From: Lentimonas sp. CC4
GTDB taxonomy: Bacteria; Verrucomicrobiota; Verrucomicrobiia; Opitutales; Coraliomargaritaceae
Assembly: GCF_902728235.1 (NCBI RefSeq)
Contig: NZ_CACVBO010000001.1
Coordinates: forward strand, 1,054,001 to 1,118,000
Length of the DNA: 64,000 bases
Reading direction: 5' to 3'
Shown here: positions 51,715-61,020 of the stretch, one piece after another
How positions within the stretch are numbered: position 1 is the first letter of the stretch
Layout: each line of letters starts with the position of its first letter
Position numbers and translations under genes: made by a program
The notes under the pieces: model-generated
Database searches by the model: none
Told to the model about the DNA's origin: nothing
What the model saw: the letters and a program-made list of their open reading frames with translations, nothing else

Positions 51715-53286
51715 CTATTTACCTGCTTTGATGTAGTCTAGCGCTTGGCTGATAGGCAGTTCGTCACTGGAGGGACCGTTGCGGATGAAGAAGCTCTCCC
51801 CTTTGGAGTGCTTAAGAAATACAGGCTCATTGGAGCGTATACATTCAGCAATGCCGACTAGTTTTTCGTCGATCTGAACCGTGCGGAAGTCGATGTATTT
51901 AGAGAACTCCGCGCCGATGTGTTCTGCGATCAGGTTTTTGAAGTGTAGTTGAGCGTGGTCTTCGCTTTCGAATTTGTCGGCTTCTAGTCCGGTGATTTCA
52001 CCGTCGTCGGTGACACCAATGAGCAGGGTGCCACCTTCGGTATTGAGGAAGGCAGCGAGTCCTTTGAGCCAAGCGATCTCGATCTCTTTGCCAGGCTTGT
52101 TGGTGTGAAGGTTCAAGCGCATAGTGGACTTAAACTCGCGGCGCTTGCTCTCTCCGCGTTGAATGATGTCGCGTATGCTCTCGATTGCATTTTCTGGTTC
52201 GAAAGCGACTGCGGGGCCGCCGCTGTGGCGTGTTTGACGTTTAGCGAGTAAGAAGCTGAAGGCTGCTGCGATGCAGAGTGACACCCCTGTAATGCCAGCT
52301 AATGCAGCATGGCGCTTGTTGGCACCTATTGAGGTATCATTCTCCGGCACCATGACACCGATCCATGTGTTGCGGTGTGTCTTGTTGAGTGGGCGGAAGC
52401 CGCACCACCAGAGCTGGTTATCGTGTCGCACCGGAATGATACGGTCATCTAGCTGGTCTTGGCGCCAAGCAGCGTGAGCTTTTTGTGCCAGTTCATTGTT
52501 GGTCTGGTGCAGGGCTTTGAATTGTGAGCTTATATCGGCATTGTTACCGACGGTGTAGAGTGCCTCGTCGCGCCGGAAGATAAAGATCTGACTGTTGGGG
52601 CTGGGCTGCATTTTTTGAATGTTAGCGTAGAGATGTTCCATCGATATATCGAAGGCGACGACCATTTGATAGGCGTCATTGACAGTGCTTGGAATCGAGG
52701 TCGAGGCTGTGACTCCGACTACTTTACGGCTGAAGAATTGATAGGGTTCGGTCCAATAGACGGCTTCGTTGTTCAAGGCCGGGTAGAACCAGGGGCGACT
52801 GCGAGGATCGTATGTGGTCGGCTCGGTCTGTCTGGAAACGATTTGGCCACCTTTCCAGTATTTGACTTCGGCTACGCGGGTATTGCCTTGTAAATAGGTA
52901 TGCGTCGTTTGTAGGCCGCCATCGACCTCCGAGATCTGGTAGCTTTGCCCGTCGGTGTCGGCGATCATGATCCCGCAGTGGTGGCTGTCTTGCTGGATGA
53001 TCGGGAACAGCAAGTGATACATGGACTCAGGGTTCTTGAGTGTTAGGAGTTCGGACTCTCCCCATTGACGAGCCATGCGCACCGAGCTCTCTGTGCTACT
53101 ACCAACGTTTCGGAATTCGTTGGCGGCTCGTTCGGCGGAGTTTTCAATGAACGATTCGGATACGTCACGTTCCGCTTGCGAGACGAAGTAGATAGCTGGC
53201 CCCAAGCCGATGATAATGAGGACGACGAGGGCGATGAAGAAGTCTCGCAAGAAGTGCTTAGAGAGGGATTTGTCAGAAGCTGGCAT
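51715..53286 (-). CDS. Membrane Cache-domain sensor with cytoplasmic AlbA_2/Schlafen-like domain
   Basis: The protein is 523 aa. TM1 (about 15-35) and TM2 (about 328-348) flank a roughly 290-residue extracytoplasmic region. Its segments SRPWFYPALNNEAVYWTEPYQ, VGVTASTSI and VVAFDIS are typical of double Cache ligand sensors. The cytoplasmic part (about 385-515) is an AlbA_2 (Schlafen-like) domain: ESKRREFKSTM, then LAAFLNTEGGTLLIGVTDDGEITGL with the Gly-rich nucleotide-type loop, and FIRNGPSSDELP. No kinase, GGDEF or methyl-accepting domain is present. The predicted role is to pass an external signal to a nucleic-acid- or nucleotide-binding domain at the membrane. Confidence 0.82.
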   Translation of the reverse strand: MPASDKSLSKHFLRDFFIALVVLIIIGLGPAIYFVSQAERDVSESFIENSAERAANEFRNVGSSTESSVRMARQWGESELLTLKNPESMYHLLFPIIQQDSHHCGIMIADTDGQSYQISEVDGGLQTTHTYLQGNTRVAEVKYWKGGQIVSRQTEPTTYDPRSRPWFYPALNNEAVYWTEPYQFFSRKVVGVTASTSIPSTVNDAYQMVVAFDISMEHLYANIQKMQPSPNSQIFIFRRDEALYTVGNNADISSQFKALHQTNNELAQKAHAAWRQDQLDDRIIPVRHDNQLWWCGFRPLNKTHRNTWIGVMVPENDTSIGANKRHAALAGITGVSLCIAAAFSFLLAKRQTRHSGGPAVAFEPENAIESIRDIIQRGESKRREFKSTMRLNLHTNKPGKEIEIAWLKGLAAFLNTEGGTLLIGVTDDGEITGLEADKFESEDHAQLHFKNLIAEHIGAEFSKYIDFRTVQIDEKLVGIAECIRSNEPVFLKHSKGESFFIRNGPSSDELPISQALDYIKAGK

Positions 53287-53348
53287 GTCTAATAGGAAAG
53301 TGACTATAGCACCGAGATTTCGAGACAGCGTGAAGCCTAAAAGGTTAC

Positions 53349-53378
53349 CAATCGCTGCGCGCTCTCGCGCAGCGATTG
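53349..53378 (-). terminator. Terminator-like hairpin after the GNAT-nitrilase gene
   Basis: A perfect 13-bp stem (CAATCGCTGCGCG and its reverse complement) with a 4-base loop lies 14 bp past the GNAT-nitrilase stop. Only a short T-run (CCTTTT) follows on the minus strand. Confidence 0.65.
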
Positions 53379-53391
53379 ATATCTAGGTATG

Positions 53392-54990
53392 CTATTTCGG
53401 CAGTTCGATTCCAGGGGCGTCACTCAGCTCATTGCAGGTGTCGAGGTTTTTCAGATTCACTTTCATTTCGAATAGGTCGGTGCGTCGATCCAAGCGCGGA
53501 GTGACAGAACCAGTCGTGCGTGAACGGTAGAGGTCTTCGGTATCGATGTCGGTGACTAACAGTGTTTCCACATTCGAGTCGGCAATGGCTTGGATCCCGT
53601 CGCGGGCGAATTCGAAATCCGATGGTGTGAAGACCGCTGCTTGGCCGTAGTGGATGTCCATTGCAGGCACACTGGGCAAGTTGCCAATGATACCAGCGGT
53701 CGCAACGAAGATTTGATTCTCGATGGCGCGGGCTTGAGCGCAGTAGCGCACACGTAGCTGTCCGTGGCGGTCGTCGGTGCAGTAAGGGACGAAGAGAATT
53801 TCGACTCCTTGGTCTGCAAGGTAGCGCGTCGCTTCGGGAAATTCGACGTCGTAGCAGATTTGCACAGCGATTTTCGCTTTGGGCGTGGGGAGTATGACGA
53901 GTTCGTGACCGCCGGAGATGCCCCAATACTTTTTCTCAGCGGGTGTGATGTGCAACTTCGGCTGCGTCACATAGCGACCGTCAGAATCGAAGATCAGGCA
54001 CTCATTCTGCAATTTGTCGTCGCGCTTGATCGGGTGGCTACCTGCGATAATGTAGAGCCCATACTTACTGGCCATACGCGACATCAGAGCGATAAATGGC
54101 TCGGTAAAGTCGTCGGCCAGCTTGCGAATCCCGTCGATGGCGGGGAGTGGTTCGATGACAGATAGGAGTTGCACTGAGAAGAACTCGGGAAAGAGCACGA
54201 AGTCAGCGCGGTAGTCGGCGGCGGTTTCAACGAAGTATTCAACCTGGTTGGCGAAATCTTCAAAGGTGTGGACCTTACGCACCTTGTATTGCACGCAGGC
54301 GATACGCACTTTGGAGGAAATTTCCTTGGGTGTGTAGTCCGGATTGAGCCATTCGATCAGGCTGGCCAAGTTATGGCTCATTGGATCGACAATGTAATTG
54401 CGCAAAATACCGCGCACGACGAAGCCTTGTTTGAGCTGGAAGCTGAGCACGTTGTCGTGCATCTCGCCGTCTTTGACCTTTTGAATGTAGGCCTCGGGGC
54501 TGAGTTCTTTTTCGTGCTTGGAAAAACCAGAAATACGACCACCCGCGAGGATGCGGCGTAGGTTGAGTTGTTTGCAGAGGCGACGGCGCGCTTCGTAGAG
54601 CGCTGCACCGATACCTCGGCCTTGGCAGTCAGGGTCGACGTAAACATCGGCGCCGTAAAGTGTGTCGCCCTGTGGATCGTGGTTATGGAAATAGCCGCCG
54701 TCGGTGATGCCGCCGTAAGTATGCGCACGGTAAGGATCGCGACTACTCTGGACAATGAGTGAGGCGACGGCGCCAACGATGTGGCCATCGACTAGAGCGA
54801 CCAGTTGCCCGTTCGGGAACAATTTGAGGTGGTTCTGTAGTTGGCGCTCACTCCAGACGACATTTTCTTCCGCCATCAGTGGAAAGGCTTTTTTGTTCAA
54901 TTCGATGAGGTGCGGAATATCCTCATGCTCGACTTGGCGAATATCAACGGGACCTGATTTACTTTGAAATGTGAATGGAGACATTGGCAT
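53392..54990 (-). CDS. Bifunctional GNAT acetyltransferase/carbon-nitrogen hydrolase
   Basis: This is a 532-residue protein. Residues 1-215 are a GNAT domain with YVDPDCQGRGIGAALYEAR, the acetyl-CoA Q/RxxGxG/A loop. Residues 230-515 are a nitrilase-superfamily amidase whose catalytic triad is visible: Glu in LFPEFFS, Lys in PKLHITPAEK and Cys in VQICYDVEFPE. This fusion is known in many bacteria but its substrate is not established. It should acetylate and hydrolyse amide bonds on related molecules. The start may be Met3 (54984). It is a single-gene unit with a hairpin downstream. Confidence 0.88.
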   Translation of the reverse strand: MPMSPFTFQSKSGPVDIRQVEHEDIPHLIELNKKAFPLMAEENVVWSERQLQNHLKLFPNGQLVALVDGHIVGAVASLIVQSSRDPYRAHTYGGITDGGYFHNHDPQGDTLYGADVYVDPDCQGRGIGAALYEARRRLCKQLNLRRILAGGRISGFSKHEKELSPEAYIQKVKDGEMHDNVLSFQLKQGFVVRGILRNYIVDPMSHNLASLIEWLNPDYTPKEISSKVRIACVQYKVRKVHTFEDFANQVEYFVETAADYRADFVLFPEFFSVQLLSVIEPLPAIDGIRKLADDFTEPFIALMSRMASKYGLYIIAGSHPIKRDDKLQNECLIFDSDGRYVTQPKLHITPAEKKYWGISGGHELVILPTPKAKIAVQICYDVEFPEATRYLADQGVEILFVPYCTDDRHGQLRVRYCAQARAIENQIFVATAGIIGNLPSVPAMDIHYGQAAVFTPSDFEFARDGIQAIADSNVETLLVTDIDTEDLYRSRTTGSVTPRLDRRTDLFEMKVNLKNLDTCNELSDAPGIELPK

Positions 54991-54994
54991 ATAA

Positions 54995-55169
54995 TCCTAT
55001 ATTTAGAAGTTAGAAGTTAGAAGTTAGAAGCTAGGAGTCAGAAGTTAGTCTTTTGTAATAAGCGGCTTAGGAATCCGTCTTCCGTCGCCAATTTGGTAGC
55101 GACTGCATAAAGCACTGATGTTCAGCTTCTAAATTCTGTCTTCTAACTTCTTACTACTCTTTTAAGGAT
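54995..55169. repeat. Dispersed TTAGAAG/CTACTCTTTTAAGG repeat, copy E (long form)
   Basis: This copy begins with a tandem run of AGAAGTT units and has TAATAAGCGGCTTAGGAATC and CATAAAGCACTGATGTTCAGC inside. It ends CTTCTTACTACTCTTTTAAGG. The last 60 bases closely match copy B. Ends are inverted (AGAAGTTAG against CTAACTTCT). It occupies the gap upstream of both flanking genes; 55170-55328 holds the DUF4139 promoter region and no gene. Confidence 0.75.
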
Positions 55170-55328
55170 AATCGTAGTCTTTATGCGGACGTCAAGTGGG
55201 TCGATGGGGGTAATATGAAGATTCTTTTTGGCTGTGAAACAGTCACAAAGGAATCGTTGGGATGGGGTTTACAGGACAAAAACTGCTATTAGTTTCTAAT
55301 AAACCCCTGCGTCTCACGTCTTCTTATT

Positions 55329-56780
55329 ATGAAACAATTAATTATCCCAGCCTCTGTTCTCGTTTTCGCCTCCCTTGCTTCGGCACAGCCAGCGATCACT
55401 GTCTATAATGAAAATTTCGGCGTGGTGCGCGACACCGTGTCGCTTGACTTGAAGGCGGGGCTCAGCGATGTGACTTACAGCGGTGTGACGGCGCAGCTGG
55501 AGCCAGAGTCCGTAATCTTACGCGATCCTTCGGCGAAAGTTGCGCTCAGCGTGGTCGAGCAGAGTTACCGTGGGGATCCGGTTGATCAGGCGCGACTGCT
55601 GCAAATGTTTGAGGGGCAGACGATTCGCTTTTTGAAAGTGGTCGACGGTAAGGAAGTGATGGAATCGGGCAAAATTATTCGCGCGCCATCAGTGGTGATC
55701 ACCAAGGATCACTACGGCCGTCAGCAGCAACGCACGCTAGAGCCGATCGTCGAAGTCGATGGCGAATTGGTAACACGTCTGCCTGGTCAACCACTGTTTC
55801 CGAGTCTAGGAGACGATTCGGTGCTGAAGCCCACGCTGTCTTGGAAGTTACATTCGAATAAAGATGCGGCGGTGGACGCACAGCTCAGCTACTTGACCAA
55901 TGGCATGTCTTGGAAGGCAGACTACAATCTCGTGTTACCAGAGAAGGGCGATGAGGTGACGCTGACAGGGTGGGTGTCGGTCGAGAATAACACGGGCAAG
56001 ACATTTGAAGATGCGAAGATCAAGCTCATCGCGGGCGATGTAAATAAGGTGGAGCCGCCGCAACAAGCACGCCGCGAAAAAGCGGTCTTCGCCATGGCAA
56101 TGTCGGATGGTGCCTCTGCGCCACAAGTCGAAGAAAAGAAATTCGACGAGTTTCACATGTATTCCTTACCGCTCGCGACGACCCTGCGTGATCGCGAGAC
56201 GAAGCAGGTTGAGTTCGTGCGCGCTGAGAATGTGCAGACCAAGAAGCTCTATGTATATCAAGGTTTCAAAGGACGGTATTCTGGCGGGCGTAATATGAAC
56301 CAGAACTACGGGCAAAACGCACAGCCCGACATTGCGATTTACCGTGAGATCGAGAATAACAAAGACAACGGGCTATCCGTGCCACTCCCTGCGGGCCGCA
56401 TGCGTTTTTACCGCATGGATGACGACGGACAGCTAGAATTTACCGGCGAGAACACCATCGATCACACAGCGAAGAACGAGACCATCCGCGTCTATTTGGG
56501 CAACGCCTTTGATCTAGTCGGCGAGCGCACGCGCACGGACTTTTATACGCATCCAAGTCGCGCCTTGATTCGCGAAACCTTCGAGATAGAGATTCGTAAC
56601 CGTAGCGAAGAGACGGTTACCGTGAAGGTAGTCGAACCCTTGTTCCGCTGGTCGAATTGGGAGATTCAAAAGCCAAGTCACGATTTCGAAAAGACGGACT
56701 CACAGACCATTGAGTTTCCTGTGACGGTTGCACCTGATGGCACGGAGACTGTGACTTATACCGTTGAGTATACTTGGTAG
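55329..56780 (+). CDS. Exported DUF4139 domain protein
   Basis: The 483-aa protein has a signal peptide (1-19, ending ASA). The mature protein starts [23 protein letters not shown], the start of the DUF4139 pattern. [32 protein letters not shown] and [25 protein letters not shown] are highly typical of this family. The C-terminal strands ([17 protein letters not shown]) complete it. Function is unknown; it is probably a periplasmic or surface beta-rich protein. It stands alone. Confidence 0.85.
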   Translation: MKQLIIPASVLVFASLASAQPAITVYNENFGVVRDTVSLDLKAGLSDVTYSGVTAQLEPESVILRDPSAKVALSVVEQSYRGDPVDQARLLQMFEGQTIRFLKVVDGKEVMESGKIIRAPSVVITKDHYGRQQQRTLEPIVEVDGELVTRLPGQPLFPSLGDDSVLKPTLSWKLHSNKDAAVDAQLSYLTNGMSWKADYNLVLPEKGDEVTLTGWVSVENNTGKTFEDAKIKLIAGDVNKVEPPQQARREKAVFAMAMSDGASAPQVEEKKFDEFHMYSLPLATTLRDRETKQVEFVRAENVQTKKLYVYQGFKGRYSGGRNMNQNYGQNAQPDIAIYREIENNKDNGLSVPLPAGRMRFYRMDDDGQLEFTGENTIDHTAKNETIRVYLGNAFDLVGERTRTDFYTHPSRALIRETFEIEIRNRSEETVTVKVVEPLFRWSNWEIQKPSHDFEKTDSQTIEFPVTVAPDGTETVTYTVEYTW

Positions 56781-56783
56781 ATC

Positions 56784-56937
56784 GATTGTTCCACGATTAG
56801 TGTTCCACGTTGGTTCCTATTTGTTGGATCTGCCTTTAATTCCTTATTATACAAGAGGAAGCAGTGTTCCACGGAGAGTGTTCTACGGTTTTTTGTAGGC
56901 GCTTTGCTTGTCAGTGACCATGAGCAAAGCCCCTACA
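56784..56937. repeat. GTTCCACG direct repeats and short GTAGG/CCTAC palindrome
   Basis: GTTCCACGATTAGTGTTCCACG (about 56788-56809) and GTGTTCCACGGAGAGTG with GTTCTACGG (56866-56889) repeat the spacer motif of the 16-kb array. They are followed by a compact palindrome with arms TTGTAGGCGCTTTGCTTG and GAGCAAAGCCCCTACAAG (56894-56937). It lies between the DUF4139 and NikR-like genes, which converge here. Confidence 0.65.
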
Positions 56938-56949
56938 AGAGGAAGATGA

Positions 56950-57384
56950 CTACCGTCCGTGCACCTGAGGGATCAGCTTACTCGTCAATGTCAGGCCGCC
57001 TGATTTAACGCCTTTGCAGGCGAGCATACTGTTGGTGAGGTCGCGTAAGCGTTGCACTGGCCCCTGCACGAGTAACACTTCCATGATGTAGTGGCCTTCA
57101 AGTAGCACGTGCTGACTGCTAATGCATTCTTCCAAGTGGTCGCGTTCAATTTTGGCTAGTTTTTGTAGCAGGCCTGGCTTTGCGGTGTCGTAGAACAGCG
57201 TCACCGTGCCTGCCATGACGGTTGTATCATCCTGCTGTTGATGCGTGACGATCGAGGTCTCGATCATTTCCGCAACGGCTTGAGAGCGATTTTGAAAGCC
57301 TCTACTTTCGACCATTTGATCGAGTGCGGTTGCCAGTTTAGCGGGGAGGGAGATGCTGATGCGTTGTGCGAGTGATTTGGTCAT
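56950..57384 (-). CDS. NikR-like ribbon-helix-helix/ACT regulator lacking two nickel ligands
   Basis: The protein is 144 aa from ATG 57384 ([22 protein letters not shown]), aligning with the N-terminus of NikR; a longer frame from 57444 is less likely. The RHH domain (about 8-50) and the C-terminal regulatory ACT-like domain are both present. In NikR the high-affinity nickel site uses His76, His87, His89 and Cys95. Here the His87 equivalent is in SSQHVLLEG, but His89 is replaced by Leu and Cys95 by Ile, so a canonical square-planar nickel site is absent. It is divergent from the ABC transporter operon and probably regulates it. Confidence 0.8.
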   Translation of the reverse strand: MTKSLAQRISISLPAKLATALDQMVESRGFQNRSQAVAEMIETSIVTHQQQDDTTVMAGTVTLFYDTAKPGLLQKLAKIERDHLEECISSQHVLLEGHYIMEVLLVQGPVQRLRDLTNSMLACKGVKSGGLTLTSKLIPQVHGR

Positions 57385-57478
57385 TTTTGCGCCGAGTTCA
57401 TACGATTCATCTATAGAGGCTTTAGATCGTAATACTTTTTGCAATAAAATTAATACTTAATATCCTGAGAATGTGTTT

Positions 57479-57494
57479 TGGCACGTTTCATGCA
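57479..57494 (+). promoter_or_regulatory. Sigma-54 (RpoN) -24/-12 promoter before the ABC transporter operon
   Basis: TGGCACGTTTCATGCA matches the consensus TGGCACG-N4-TTGCW at all fixed positions except one (A for the first T of TTGC). The GG and GC dinucleotides have the required spacing. It lies 78 bp before the start codon, giving a leader of about 65 nt. Sigma-54 control would link the operon to nitrogen status through NtrC. Upstream, repeats TAATACTT and the inverted ATTAA-TAC-TTAAT could be operators. Confidence 0.7.
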
Positions 57495-57512
57495 CTTCGG
57501 TTCCTGTTCGCT

Positions 57513-57541
57513 GGTAAGAGTCATGTCTAAACATGCTCACC
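57513..57541 (+). other. Hairpin in the leader of the transporter operon
   Basis: The leader can fold as GGT-aa-GAG-t-CATGT-CTAA-ACATG-CTC-ACC: a 5-bp core with a 4-base loop, a 3-bp extension and a further 3-bp closing stem. It lies just after the predicted sigma-54 start site and 30 nt before the start codon. It does not have the conserved core of guanidine riboswitches, so its role, if any, is unclear. Confidence 0.4.
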
Positions 57542-57571
57542 GCACCACTCACCATCAAATAGAAAATCATC

Positions 57572-58579
57572 ATGTTGAAGCTAAACAACTGGGCCGCAAA
57601 GGCTACTCGAACAGGACTCTGCGCACTTGCACTTCTTGCTGCAAATGTGCTTTCCGCTAAAGAACCACTTAAAATCGGCTACAGTGACTGGCCAGGATGG
57701 GTCGCATGGCAGATTGGTATCGATAAGGGCTGGTTTGAAGAAGAAGGCGTCGATGTCGAATTTCTCTGGATGGACTATGTGGCGTCGATGGATGCGTATG
57801 TCGCGGGTCAAGTCGATGCGGTGACTATGACGAATGGCGACGCACTGGTGACAGGTGGCACAGGTAAGCCTTCAGTTGCGATCCTCATCAGTGACTACTC
57901 CAATGGTAACGACATGATTGTCGGCGCTCCTGGTATTAACAGTCTAGAAGATCTCAAAGGTAAGAAGGTCGGTCTTGAAGAAGGCTTCGTGATTCACCTT
58001 CTACTGCTGAAAGGCGCTGAGCTTGCAGGGATCGATCCATCCGAGTTTACGATTGTGAACACACCGACCAACGAGACGCCACAAGTGTTGGCTTCCGGTG
58101 CGGTTGATGCGATTGGTGCATGGCAGCCAAATTCTGGCCAAGCTCTGAAGACGGTGCCTGGCTCAAAACCAATTCTCACATCTGCGGATGCACCGGGTAT
58201 CATTTACGATCTACTGTCTGTAGATCCCGAAAGCCTTGAAGCGCGTCGCGACGAGTGGGCTAAAGTGGTTAAGGTTTGGTATCGCATTGCCGATTTCTTG
58301 AAGGACGAGGAAAACATCGACGAGTCGCTTGCGATCCTTTCCAAGCGTGTCGCTATCACTCCTGAAGAGTATGAGCCTTTCCTCGCTGGCACTTACATCT
58401 TGTCTCTCGAAGAAGTGCTTCCGATTTGGAAAGAGGCTAAAGGTCTCGGTTCTGTCTACGGTTCGACTGTCATCGCGGATGAGTTCAACGTCGAACAAGG
58501 TGTTTACGATGAGCCACTCAAGACGTCTCAATACTTAGACCCGAGCCTCACGTTGGAATACGCTGAGTCGGTCAAGTAA
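57572..58579 (+). CDS. ABC transporter substrate-binding protein, urea-carboxylase-region (SsuA/NMT1-like) type
   Basis: The 335-residue protein has a signal peptide (about 1-28, ending VLSA). The mature protein starts [35 protein letters not shown], the pattern of the NMT1/TauA/SsuA family. [17 protein letters not shown] and [22 protein letters not shown] follow. It resembles the group of binding proteins found beside urea carboxylase and now assigned to guanidine utilisation (recalled family knowledge). It should bind its ligand outside the inner membrane and deliver it to the permease. It is the first gene after a sigma-54-type promoter and is followed by a strong hairpin. Confidence 0.85.
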   Translation: MLKLNNWAAKATRTGLCALALLAANVLSAKEPLKIGYSDWPGWVAWQIGIDKGWFEEEGVDVEFLWMDYVASMDAYVAGQVDAVTMTNGDALVTGGTGKPSVAILISDYSNGNDMIVGAPGINSLEDLKGKKVGLEEGFVIHLLLLKGAELAGIDPSEFTIVNTPTNETPQVLASGAVDAIGAWQPNSGQALKTVPGSKPILTSADAPGIIYDLLSVDPESLEARRDEWAKVVKVWYRIADFLKDEENIDESLAILSKRVAITPEEYEPFLAGTYILSLEEVLPIWKEAKGLGSVYGSTVIADEFNVEQGVYDEPLKTSQYLDPSLTLEYAESVK

Positions 58580-58636
58580 CTAGGTGTCACCTCGCGCTCG
58601 CCAAAGCCGCTGAGCTTTGGTCAGACACATATTCTT

Positions 58637-58668
58637 GAAGGCGGGTCGTGATCCGACCCGCCTTCTTT
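58637..58668 (+). terminator. Internal terminator/attenuator between binding protein and permease genes
   Basis: A perfect 12-bp stem (GAAGGCGGGTCG, 5-base loop, CGACCCGCCTTC) is followed by only three T. This placement usually leaves more mRNA for the binding protein than for the membrane components. It may be a partial terminator or a stabiliser of the upstream transcript. Confidence 0.75.
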
Positions 58669-58724
58669 GACTCATTATTTAAGATTCGGCCCCAATTATT
58701 TTACGGCCCAACGCTATTAATTGA

Positions 58725-60110
58725 ATGAAAGATCGTTCCCAGTTTAAAGCTCCCACCACACCATGGTTTGCCGTGCGTAAAGAGCTCAGCGCGAAGCGTC
58801 GTTCGCTATTGGTGGCTGCCTCTTTTATCCTGCCGATTCTACTTTGGAGTATCGTCAGCTATACCCCCTTCATCTGGCATCCGGATATCAAACTCGAAAT
58901 CTCGGCTGACCGCGAAAACGTGACGACCGTGTTCACCGCAGGAAATCACCTGTCTAAAGAATATTACCCGAGCTTCGTCGAAGCGGTTGAAGCAGAAAAT
59001 ACCGCAACCCTCGCTCAACGTGAGAGCGGCGAATCAACCACCTCCGGCTTTCGTGCGCGGCGGGCGAATTTAAAAATACTGCGGCATATCGCACCGGTCG
59101 CCACTGCGAATGGTTGGCTCTCTCGCGCAGACGCCGAAGAGGACAGCGAGCTCTACAAAGTCTGGCAGGGCGTTGCCGAGGGCACGCTCATCGGTAAAAA
59201 AGTGAAGCTCAGTGAGCAGAATATCGAATTGATCAAGCGCAACTGGGGCATCCTCAGCGCGAAGAGCCCCACCTTTGTTTCGAAGTCTTTGCCTGAAACG
59301 CCACTCGAAAAACTAGTGCCACAAGGACGTCCCGCAAATCCAGTTTATCTACCTGCACCACATGAGGTCGTCATCAAAGGTTATCAGGATTTTACCAAAG
59401 AAACAGATCCAGATAAGCCATCCATGTGGCAGCGCTATAAGCACTCGCTGCAGATTGTCTTCTTCGGCTTCATATTGTCGGCACTCGTGGGCGTCCCTCT
59501 AGGTATCCTCTGCGGCACCTTTGATTTTTTCTCAAAATTGTTTGAGCCCTTTATTGATTTCTTCCGCTACATGCCGGCGCCTGCCTTCAGCACTTTATTG
59601 GTAGCAGTCTTTCTCGCACACGATGCACCCAAGATTGCGCTGGTCTTTCTCGGCACCTTTTTCCAAATGGTGCTGGTGGTCTCGAACACCACGCGTCAAC
59701 TCGACGCCTCCTTAATTGAAGCAGCTCAAACCCTCGGTGCGAAAACATTTACCATGATACGTCGAGTGATCGTGCCAGGTATCACCCCGAACCTTTATAA
59801 CGATATGCGAATCCTGCTCGGATGGTCATGGACGTGGTTGGTGATCGCGGAATTGATTGGCGTGAAGAGTGGTCTCACCGAGTTTATTGAAACGCAAGGT
59901 CGCTGGCGTAACTTCGATAGTGTGTTTCCGATCATTATTATGATTGGTGTCACAGGTTTTGTGACAGACCAAATTCTAGCGTCCTTGCGTAAGTATTTTT
60001 TCCCATGGACACCTGAGTCGACGGAAAAGAAGCACGGGTTCATTGGGCGTTTCGTCCTCTGGATGCTTGACCGTAAAGTTTACGACACACCTAAGAATGG
60101 AAAGGCTTAA
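58725..60110 (+). CDS. ABC transporter permease with large extra domain
   Basis: This 461-residue permease has a first membrane helix at about 27-48 ([21 protein letters not shown]). A long hydrophilic stretch (about 50-235) follows, then the normal binding-protein-dependent transport domain (about 240-430). The EAA loop is [21 protein letters not shown]. Related SsuC/TauC permeases are about 250-270 aa, so roughly 190 residues are extra; the stretch is likely periplasmic because it follows a single inside-out helix. The ATPase gene follows 4 bp later. The partner is the binding protein encoded upstream. Confidence 0.88.
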   Translation: MKDRSQFKAPTTPWFAVRKELSAKRRSLLVAASFILPILLWSIVSYTPFIWHPDIKLEISADRENVTTVFTAGNHLSKEYYPSFVEAVEAENTATLAQRESGESTTSGFRARRANLKILRHIAPVATANGWLSRADAEEDSELYKVWQGVAEGTLIGKKVKLSEQNIELIKRNWGILSAKSPTFVSKSLPETPLEKLVPQGRPANPVYLPAPHEVVIKGYQDFTKETDPDKPSMWQRYKHSLQIVFFGFILSALVGVPLGILCGTFDFFSKLFEPFIDFFRYMPAPAFSTLLVAVFLAHDAPKIALVFLGTFFQMVLVVSNTTRQLDASLIEAAQTLGAKTFTMIRRVIVPGITPNLYNDMRILLGWSWTWLVIAELIGVKSGLTEFIETQGRWRNFDSVFPIIIMIGVTGFVTDQILASLRKYFFPWTPESTEKKHGFIGRFVLWMLDRKVYDTPKNGKA

Positions 60111-60114
60111 GGCG

Positions 60115-61014
60115 ATGAGTGATATTTTAGAACTACCTAGTTATAAGGAACAAAGTGATTCCGTTCGTGCTCGCTTTGAGGACATCTACAAGCGTCCAAT
60201 CAAATTGGAAGTCAAGGGTGTCAGTAAGACATTTAAGACCGCCAAAGGGGAGGTCGATGTTCTGAGCCCGATCGATTTCAATGTGCATCGTCGTGAGTTC
60301 ATCTCAGTGATTGGCCCGTCTGGTTGTGGTAAATCAACACTCATTCGTATGCTGGCTGGGCTCGAGACGGTCTCGGGGGGACATTTCTTACTCGATGGAA
60401 AAGAGCCGAGCGGGCCAGGCGCAGATCGCGGTATGGTCTTTCAAGGTTACACATTATTCCCTTGGTTGAGCGTGAAAAAGAACGTGATGTTTGGCCTCGA
60501 GGTCAACGGCGGCTCTGGCACGACTGTTGAGCAGGAAGCCATGCAATGGATCGACTTGGTGGGGCTTTCGCATGCGGCCGACTCCTATCCGAGTCAGTTG
60601 TCTGGTGGTATGAAGCAACGTGTCGCGATTGCCCGCGCGTTGGCCAATCAACCACAGATTTTATTTATGGATGAGCCCTTCGGTGCGCTCGATCCACATA
60701 CGCGCACGCAGATGCAATCGCACCTCTTGCAGATTTGGCGTAATGTTGATGTGACGATCATGTTCGTCACGCACGATCTCGATGAAGCGATTTATCTTTC
60801 GGACCGTATTCTTGTTTTAAAGGCGAACCCTGGTGAAATTCAGGAGTTTATCGAAGTGCCTGTTCCGCGCCCACGTCGACCAGAGCAATTGCTCTGTCCT
60901 GAGTTTTTGGCCACCAAGCAACGTCTCGAAGAACTCATTCATCCCAAGACAGCTGTCGCGTCCAATGATCTACCGATCGTTCGTATGACGAATGCGGACG
61001 ACAACGTTGAATAG
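60115..61014 (+). CDS. ABC transporter ATP-binding protein (SsuB/TauB type)
   Basis: The protein is 299 aa from ATG 60115 ([20 protein letters not shown]). Frames starting at 60043 or 60097 overlap the permease end and are less likely. Walker A is [14 protein letters not shown], the Q-loop [11 protein letters not shown], the signature [15 protein letters not shown], and Walker [15 protein letters not shown], with the switch His in VTHDLDEAI. It drives uptake with the upstream permease and binding protein. It has a partial Shine-Dalgarno (AAGG) close to the start, unlike most genes here. The creatininase gene follows 6 bp later. Confidence 0.93.
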   Translation: MSDILELPSYKEQSDSVRARFEDIYKRPIKLEVKGVSKTFKTAKGEVDVLSPIDFNVHRREFISVIGPSGCGKSTLIRMLAGLETVSGGHFLLDGKEPSGPGADRGMVFQGYTLFPWLSVKKNVMFGLEVNGGSGTTVEQEAMQWIDLVGLSHAADSYPSQLSGGMKQRVAIARALANQPQILFMDEPFGALDPHTRTQMQSHLLQIWRNVDVTIMFVTHDLDEAIYLSDRILVLKANPGEIQEFIEVPVPRPRRPEQLLCPEFLATKQRLEELIHPKTAVASNDLPIVRMTNADDNVE

Positions 61015-61020
61015 ATTGAG

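Noticed and set aside
57495-57571. Guanidine-I (ykkC) riboswitch in the transporter leader
   Set aside because: GGTTCC and CTGGT...GAG fragments are present, but the conserved downstream ACGG and CCCGGGAGA elements are absent and the leader is too short.
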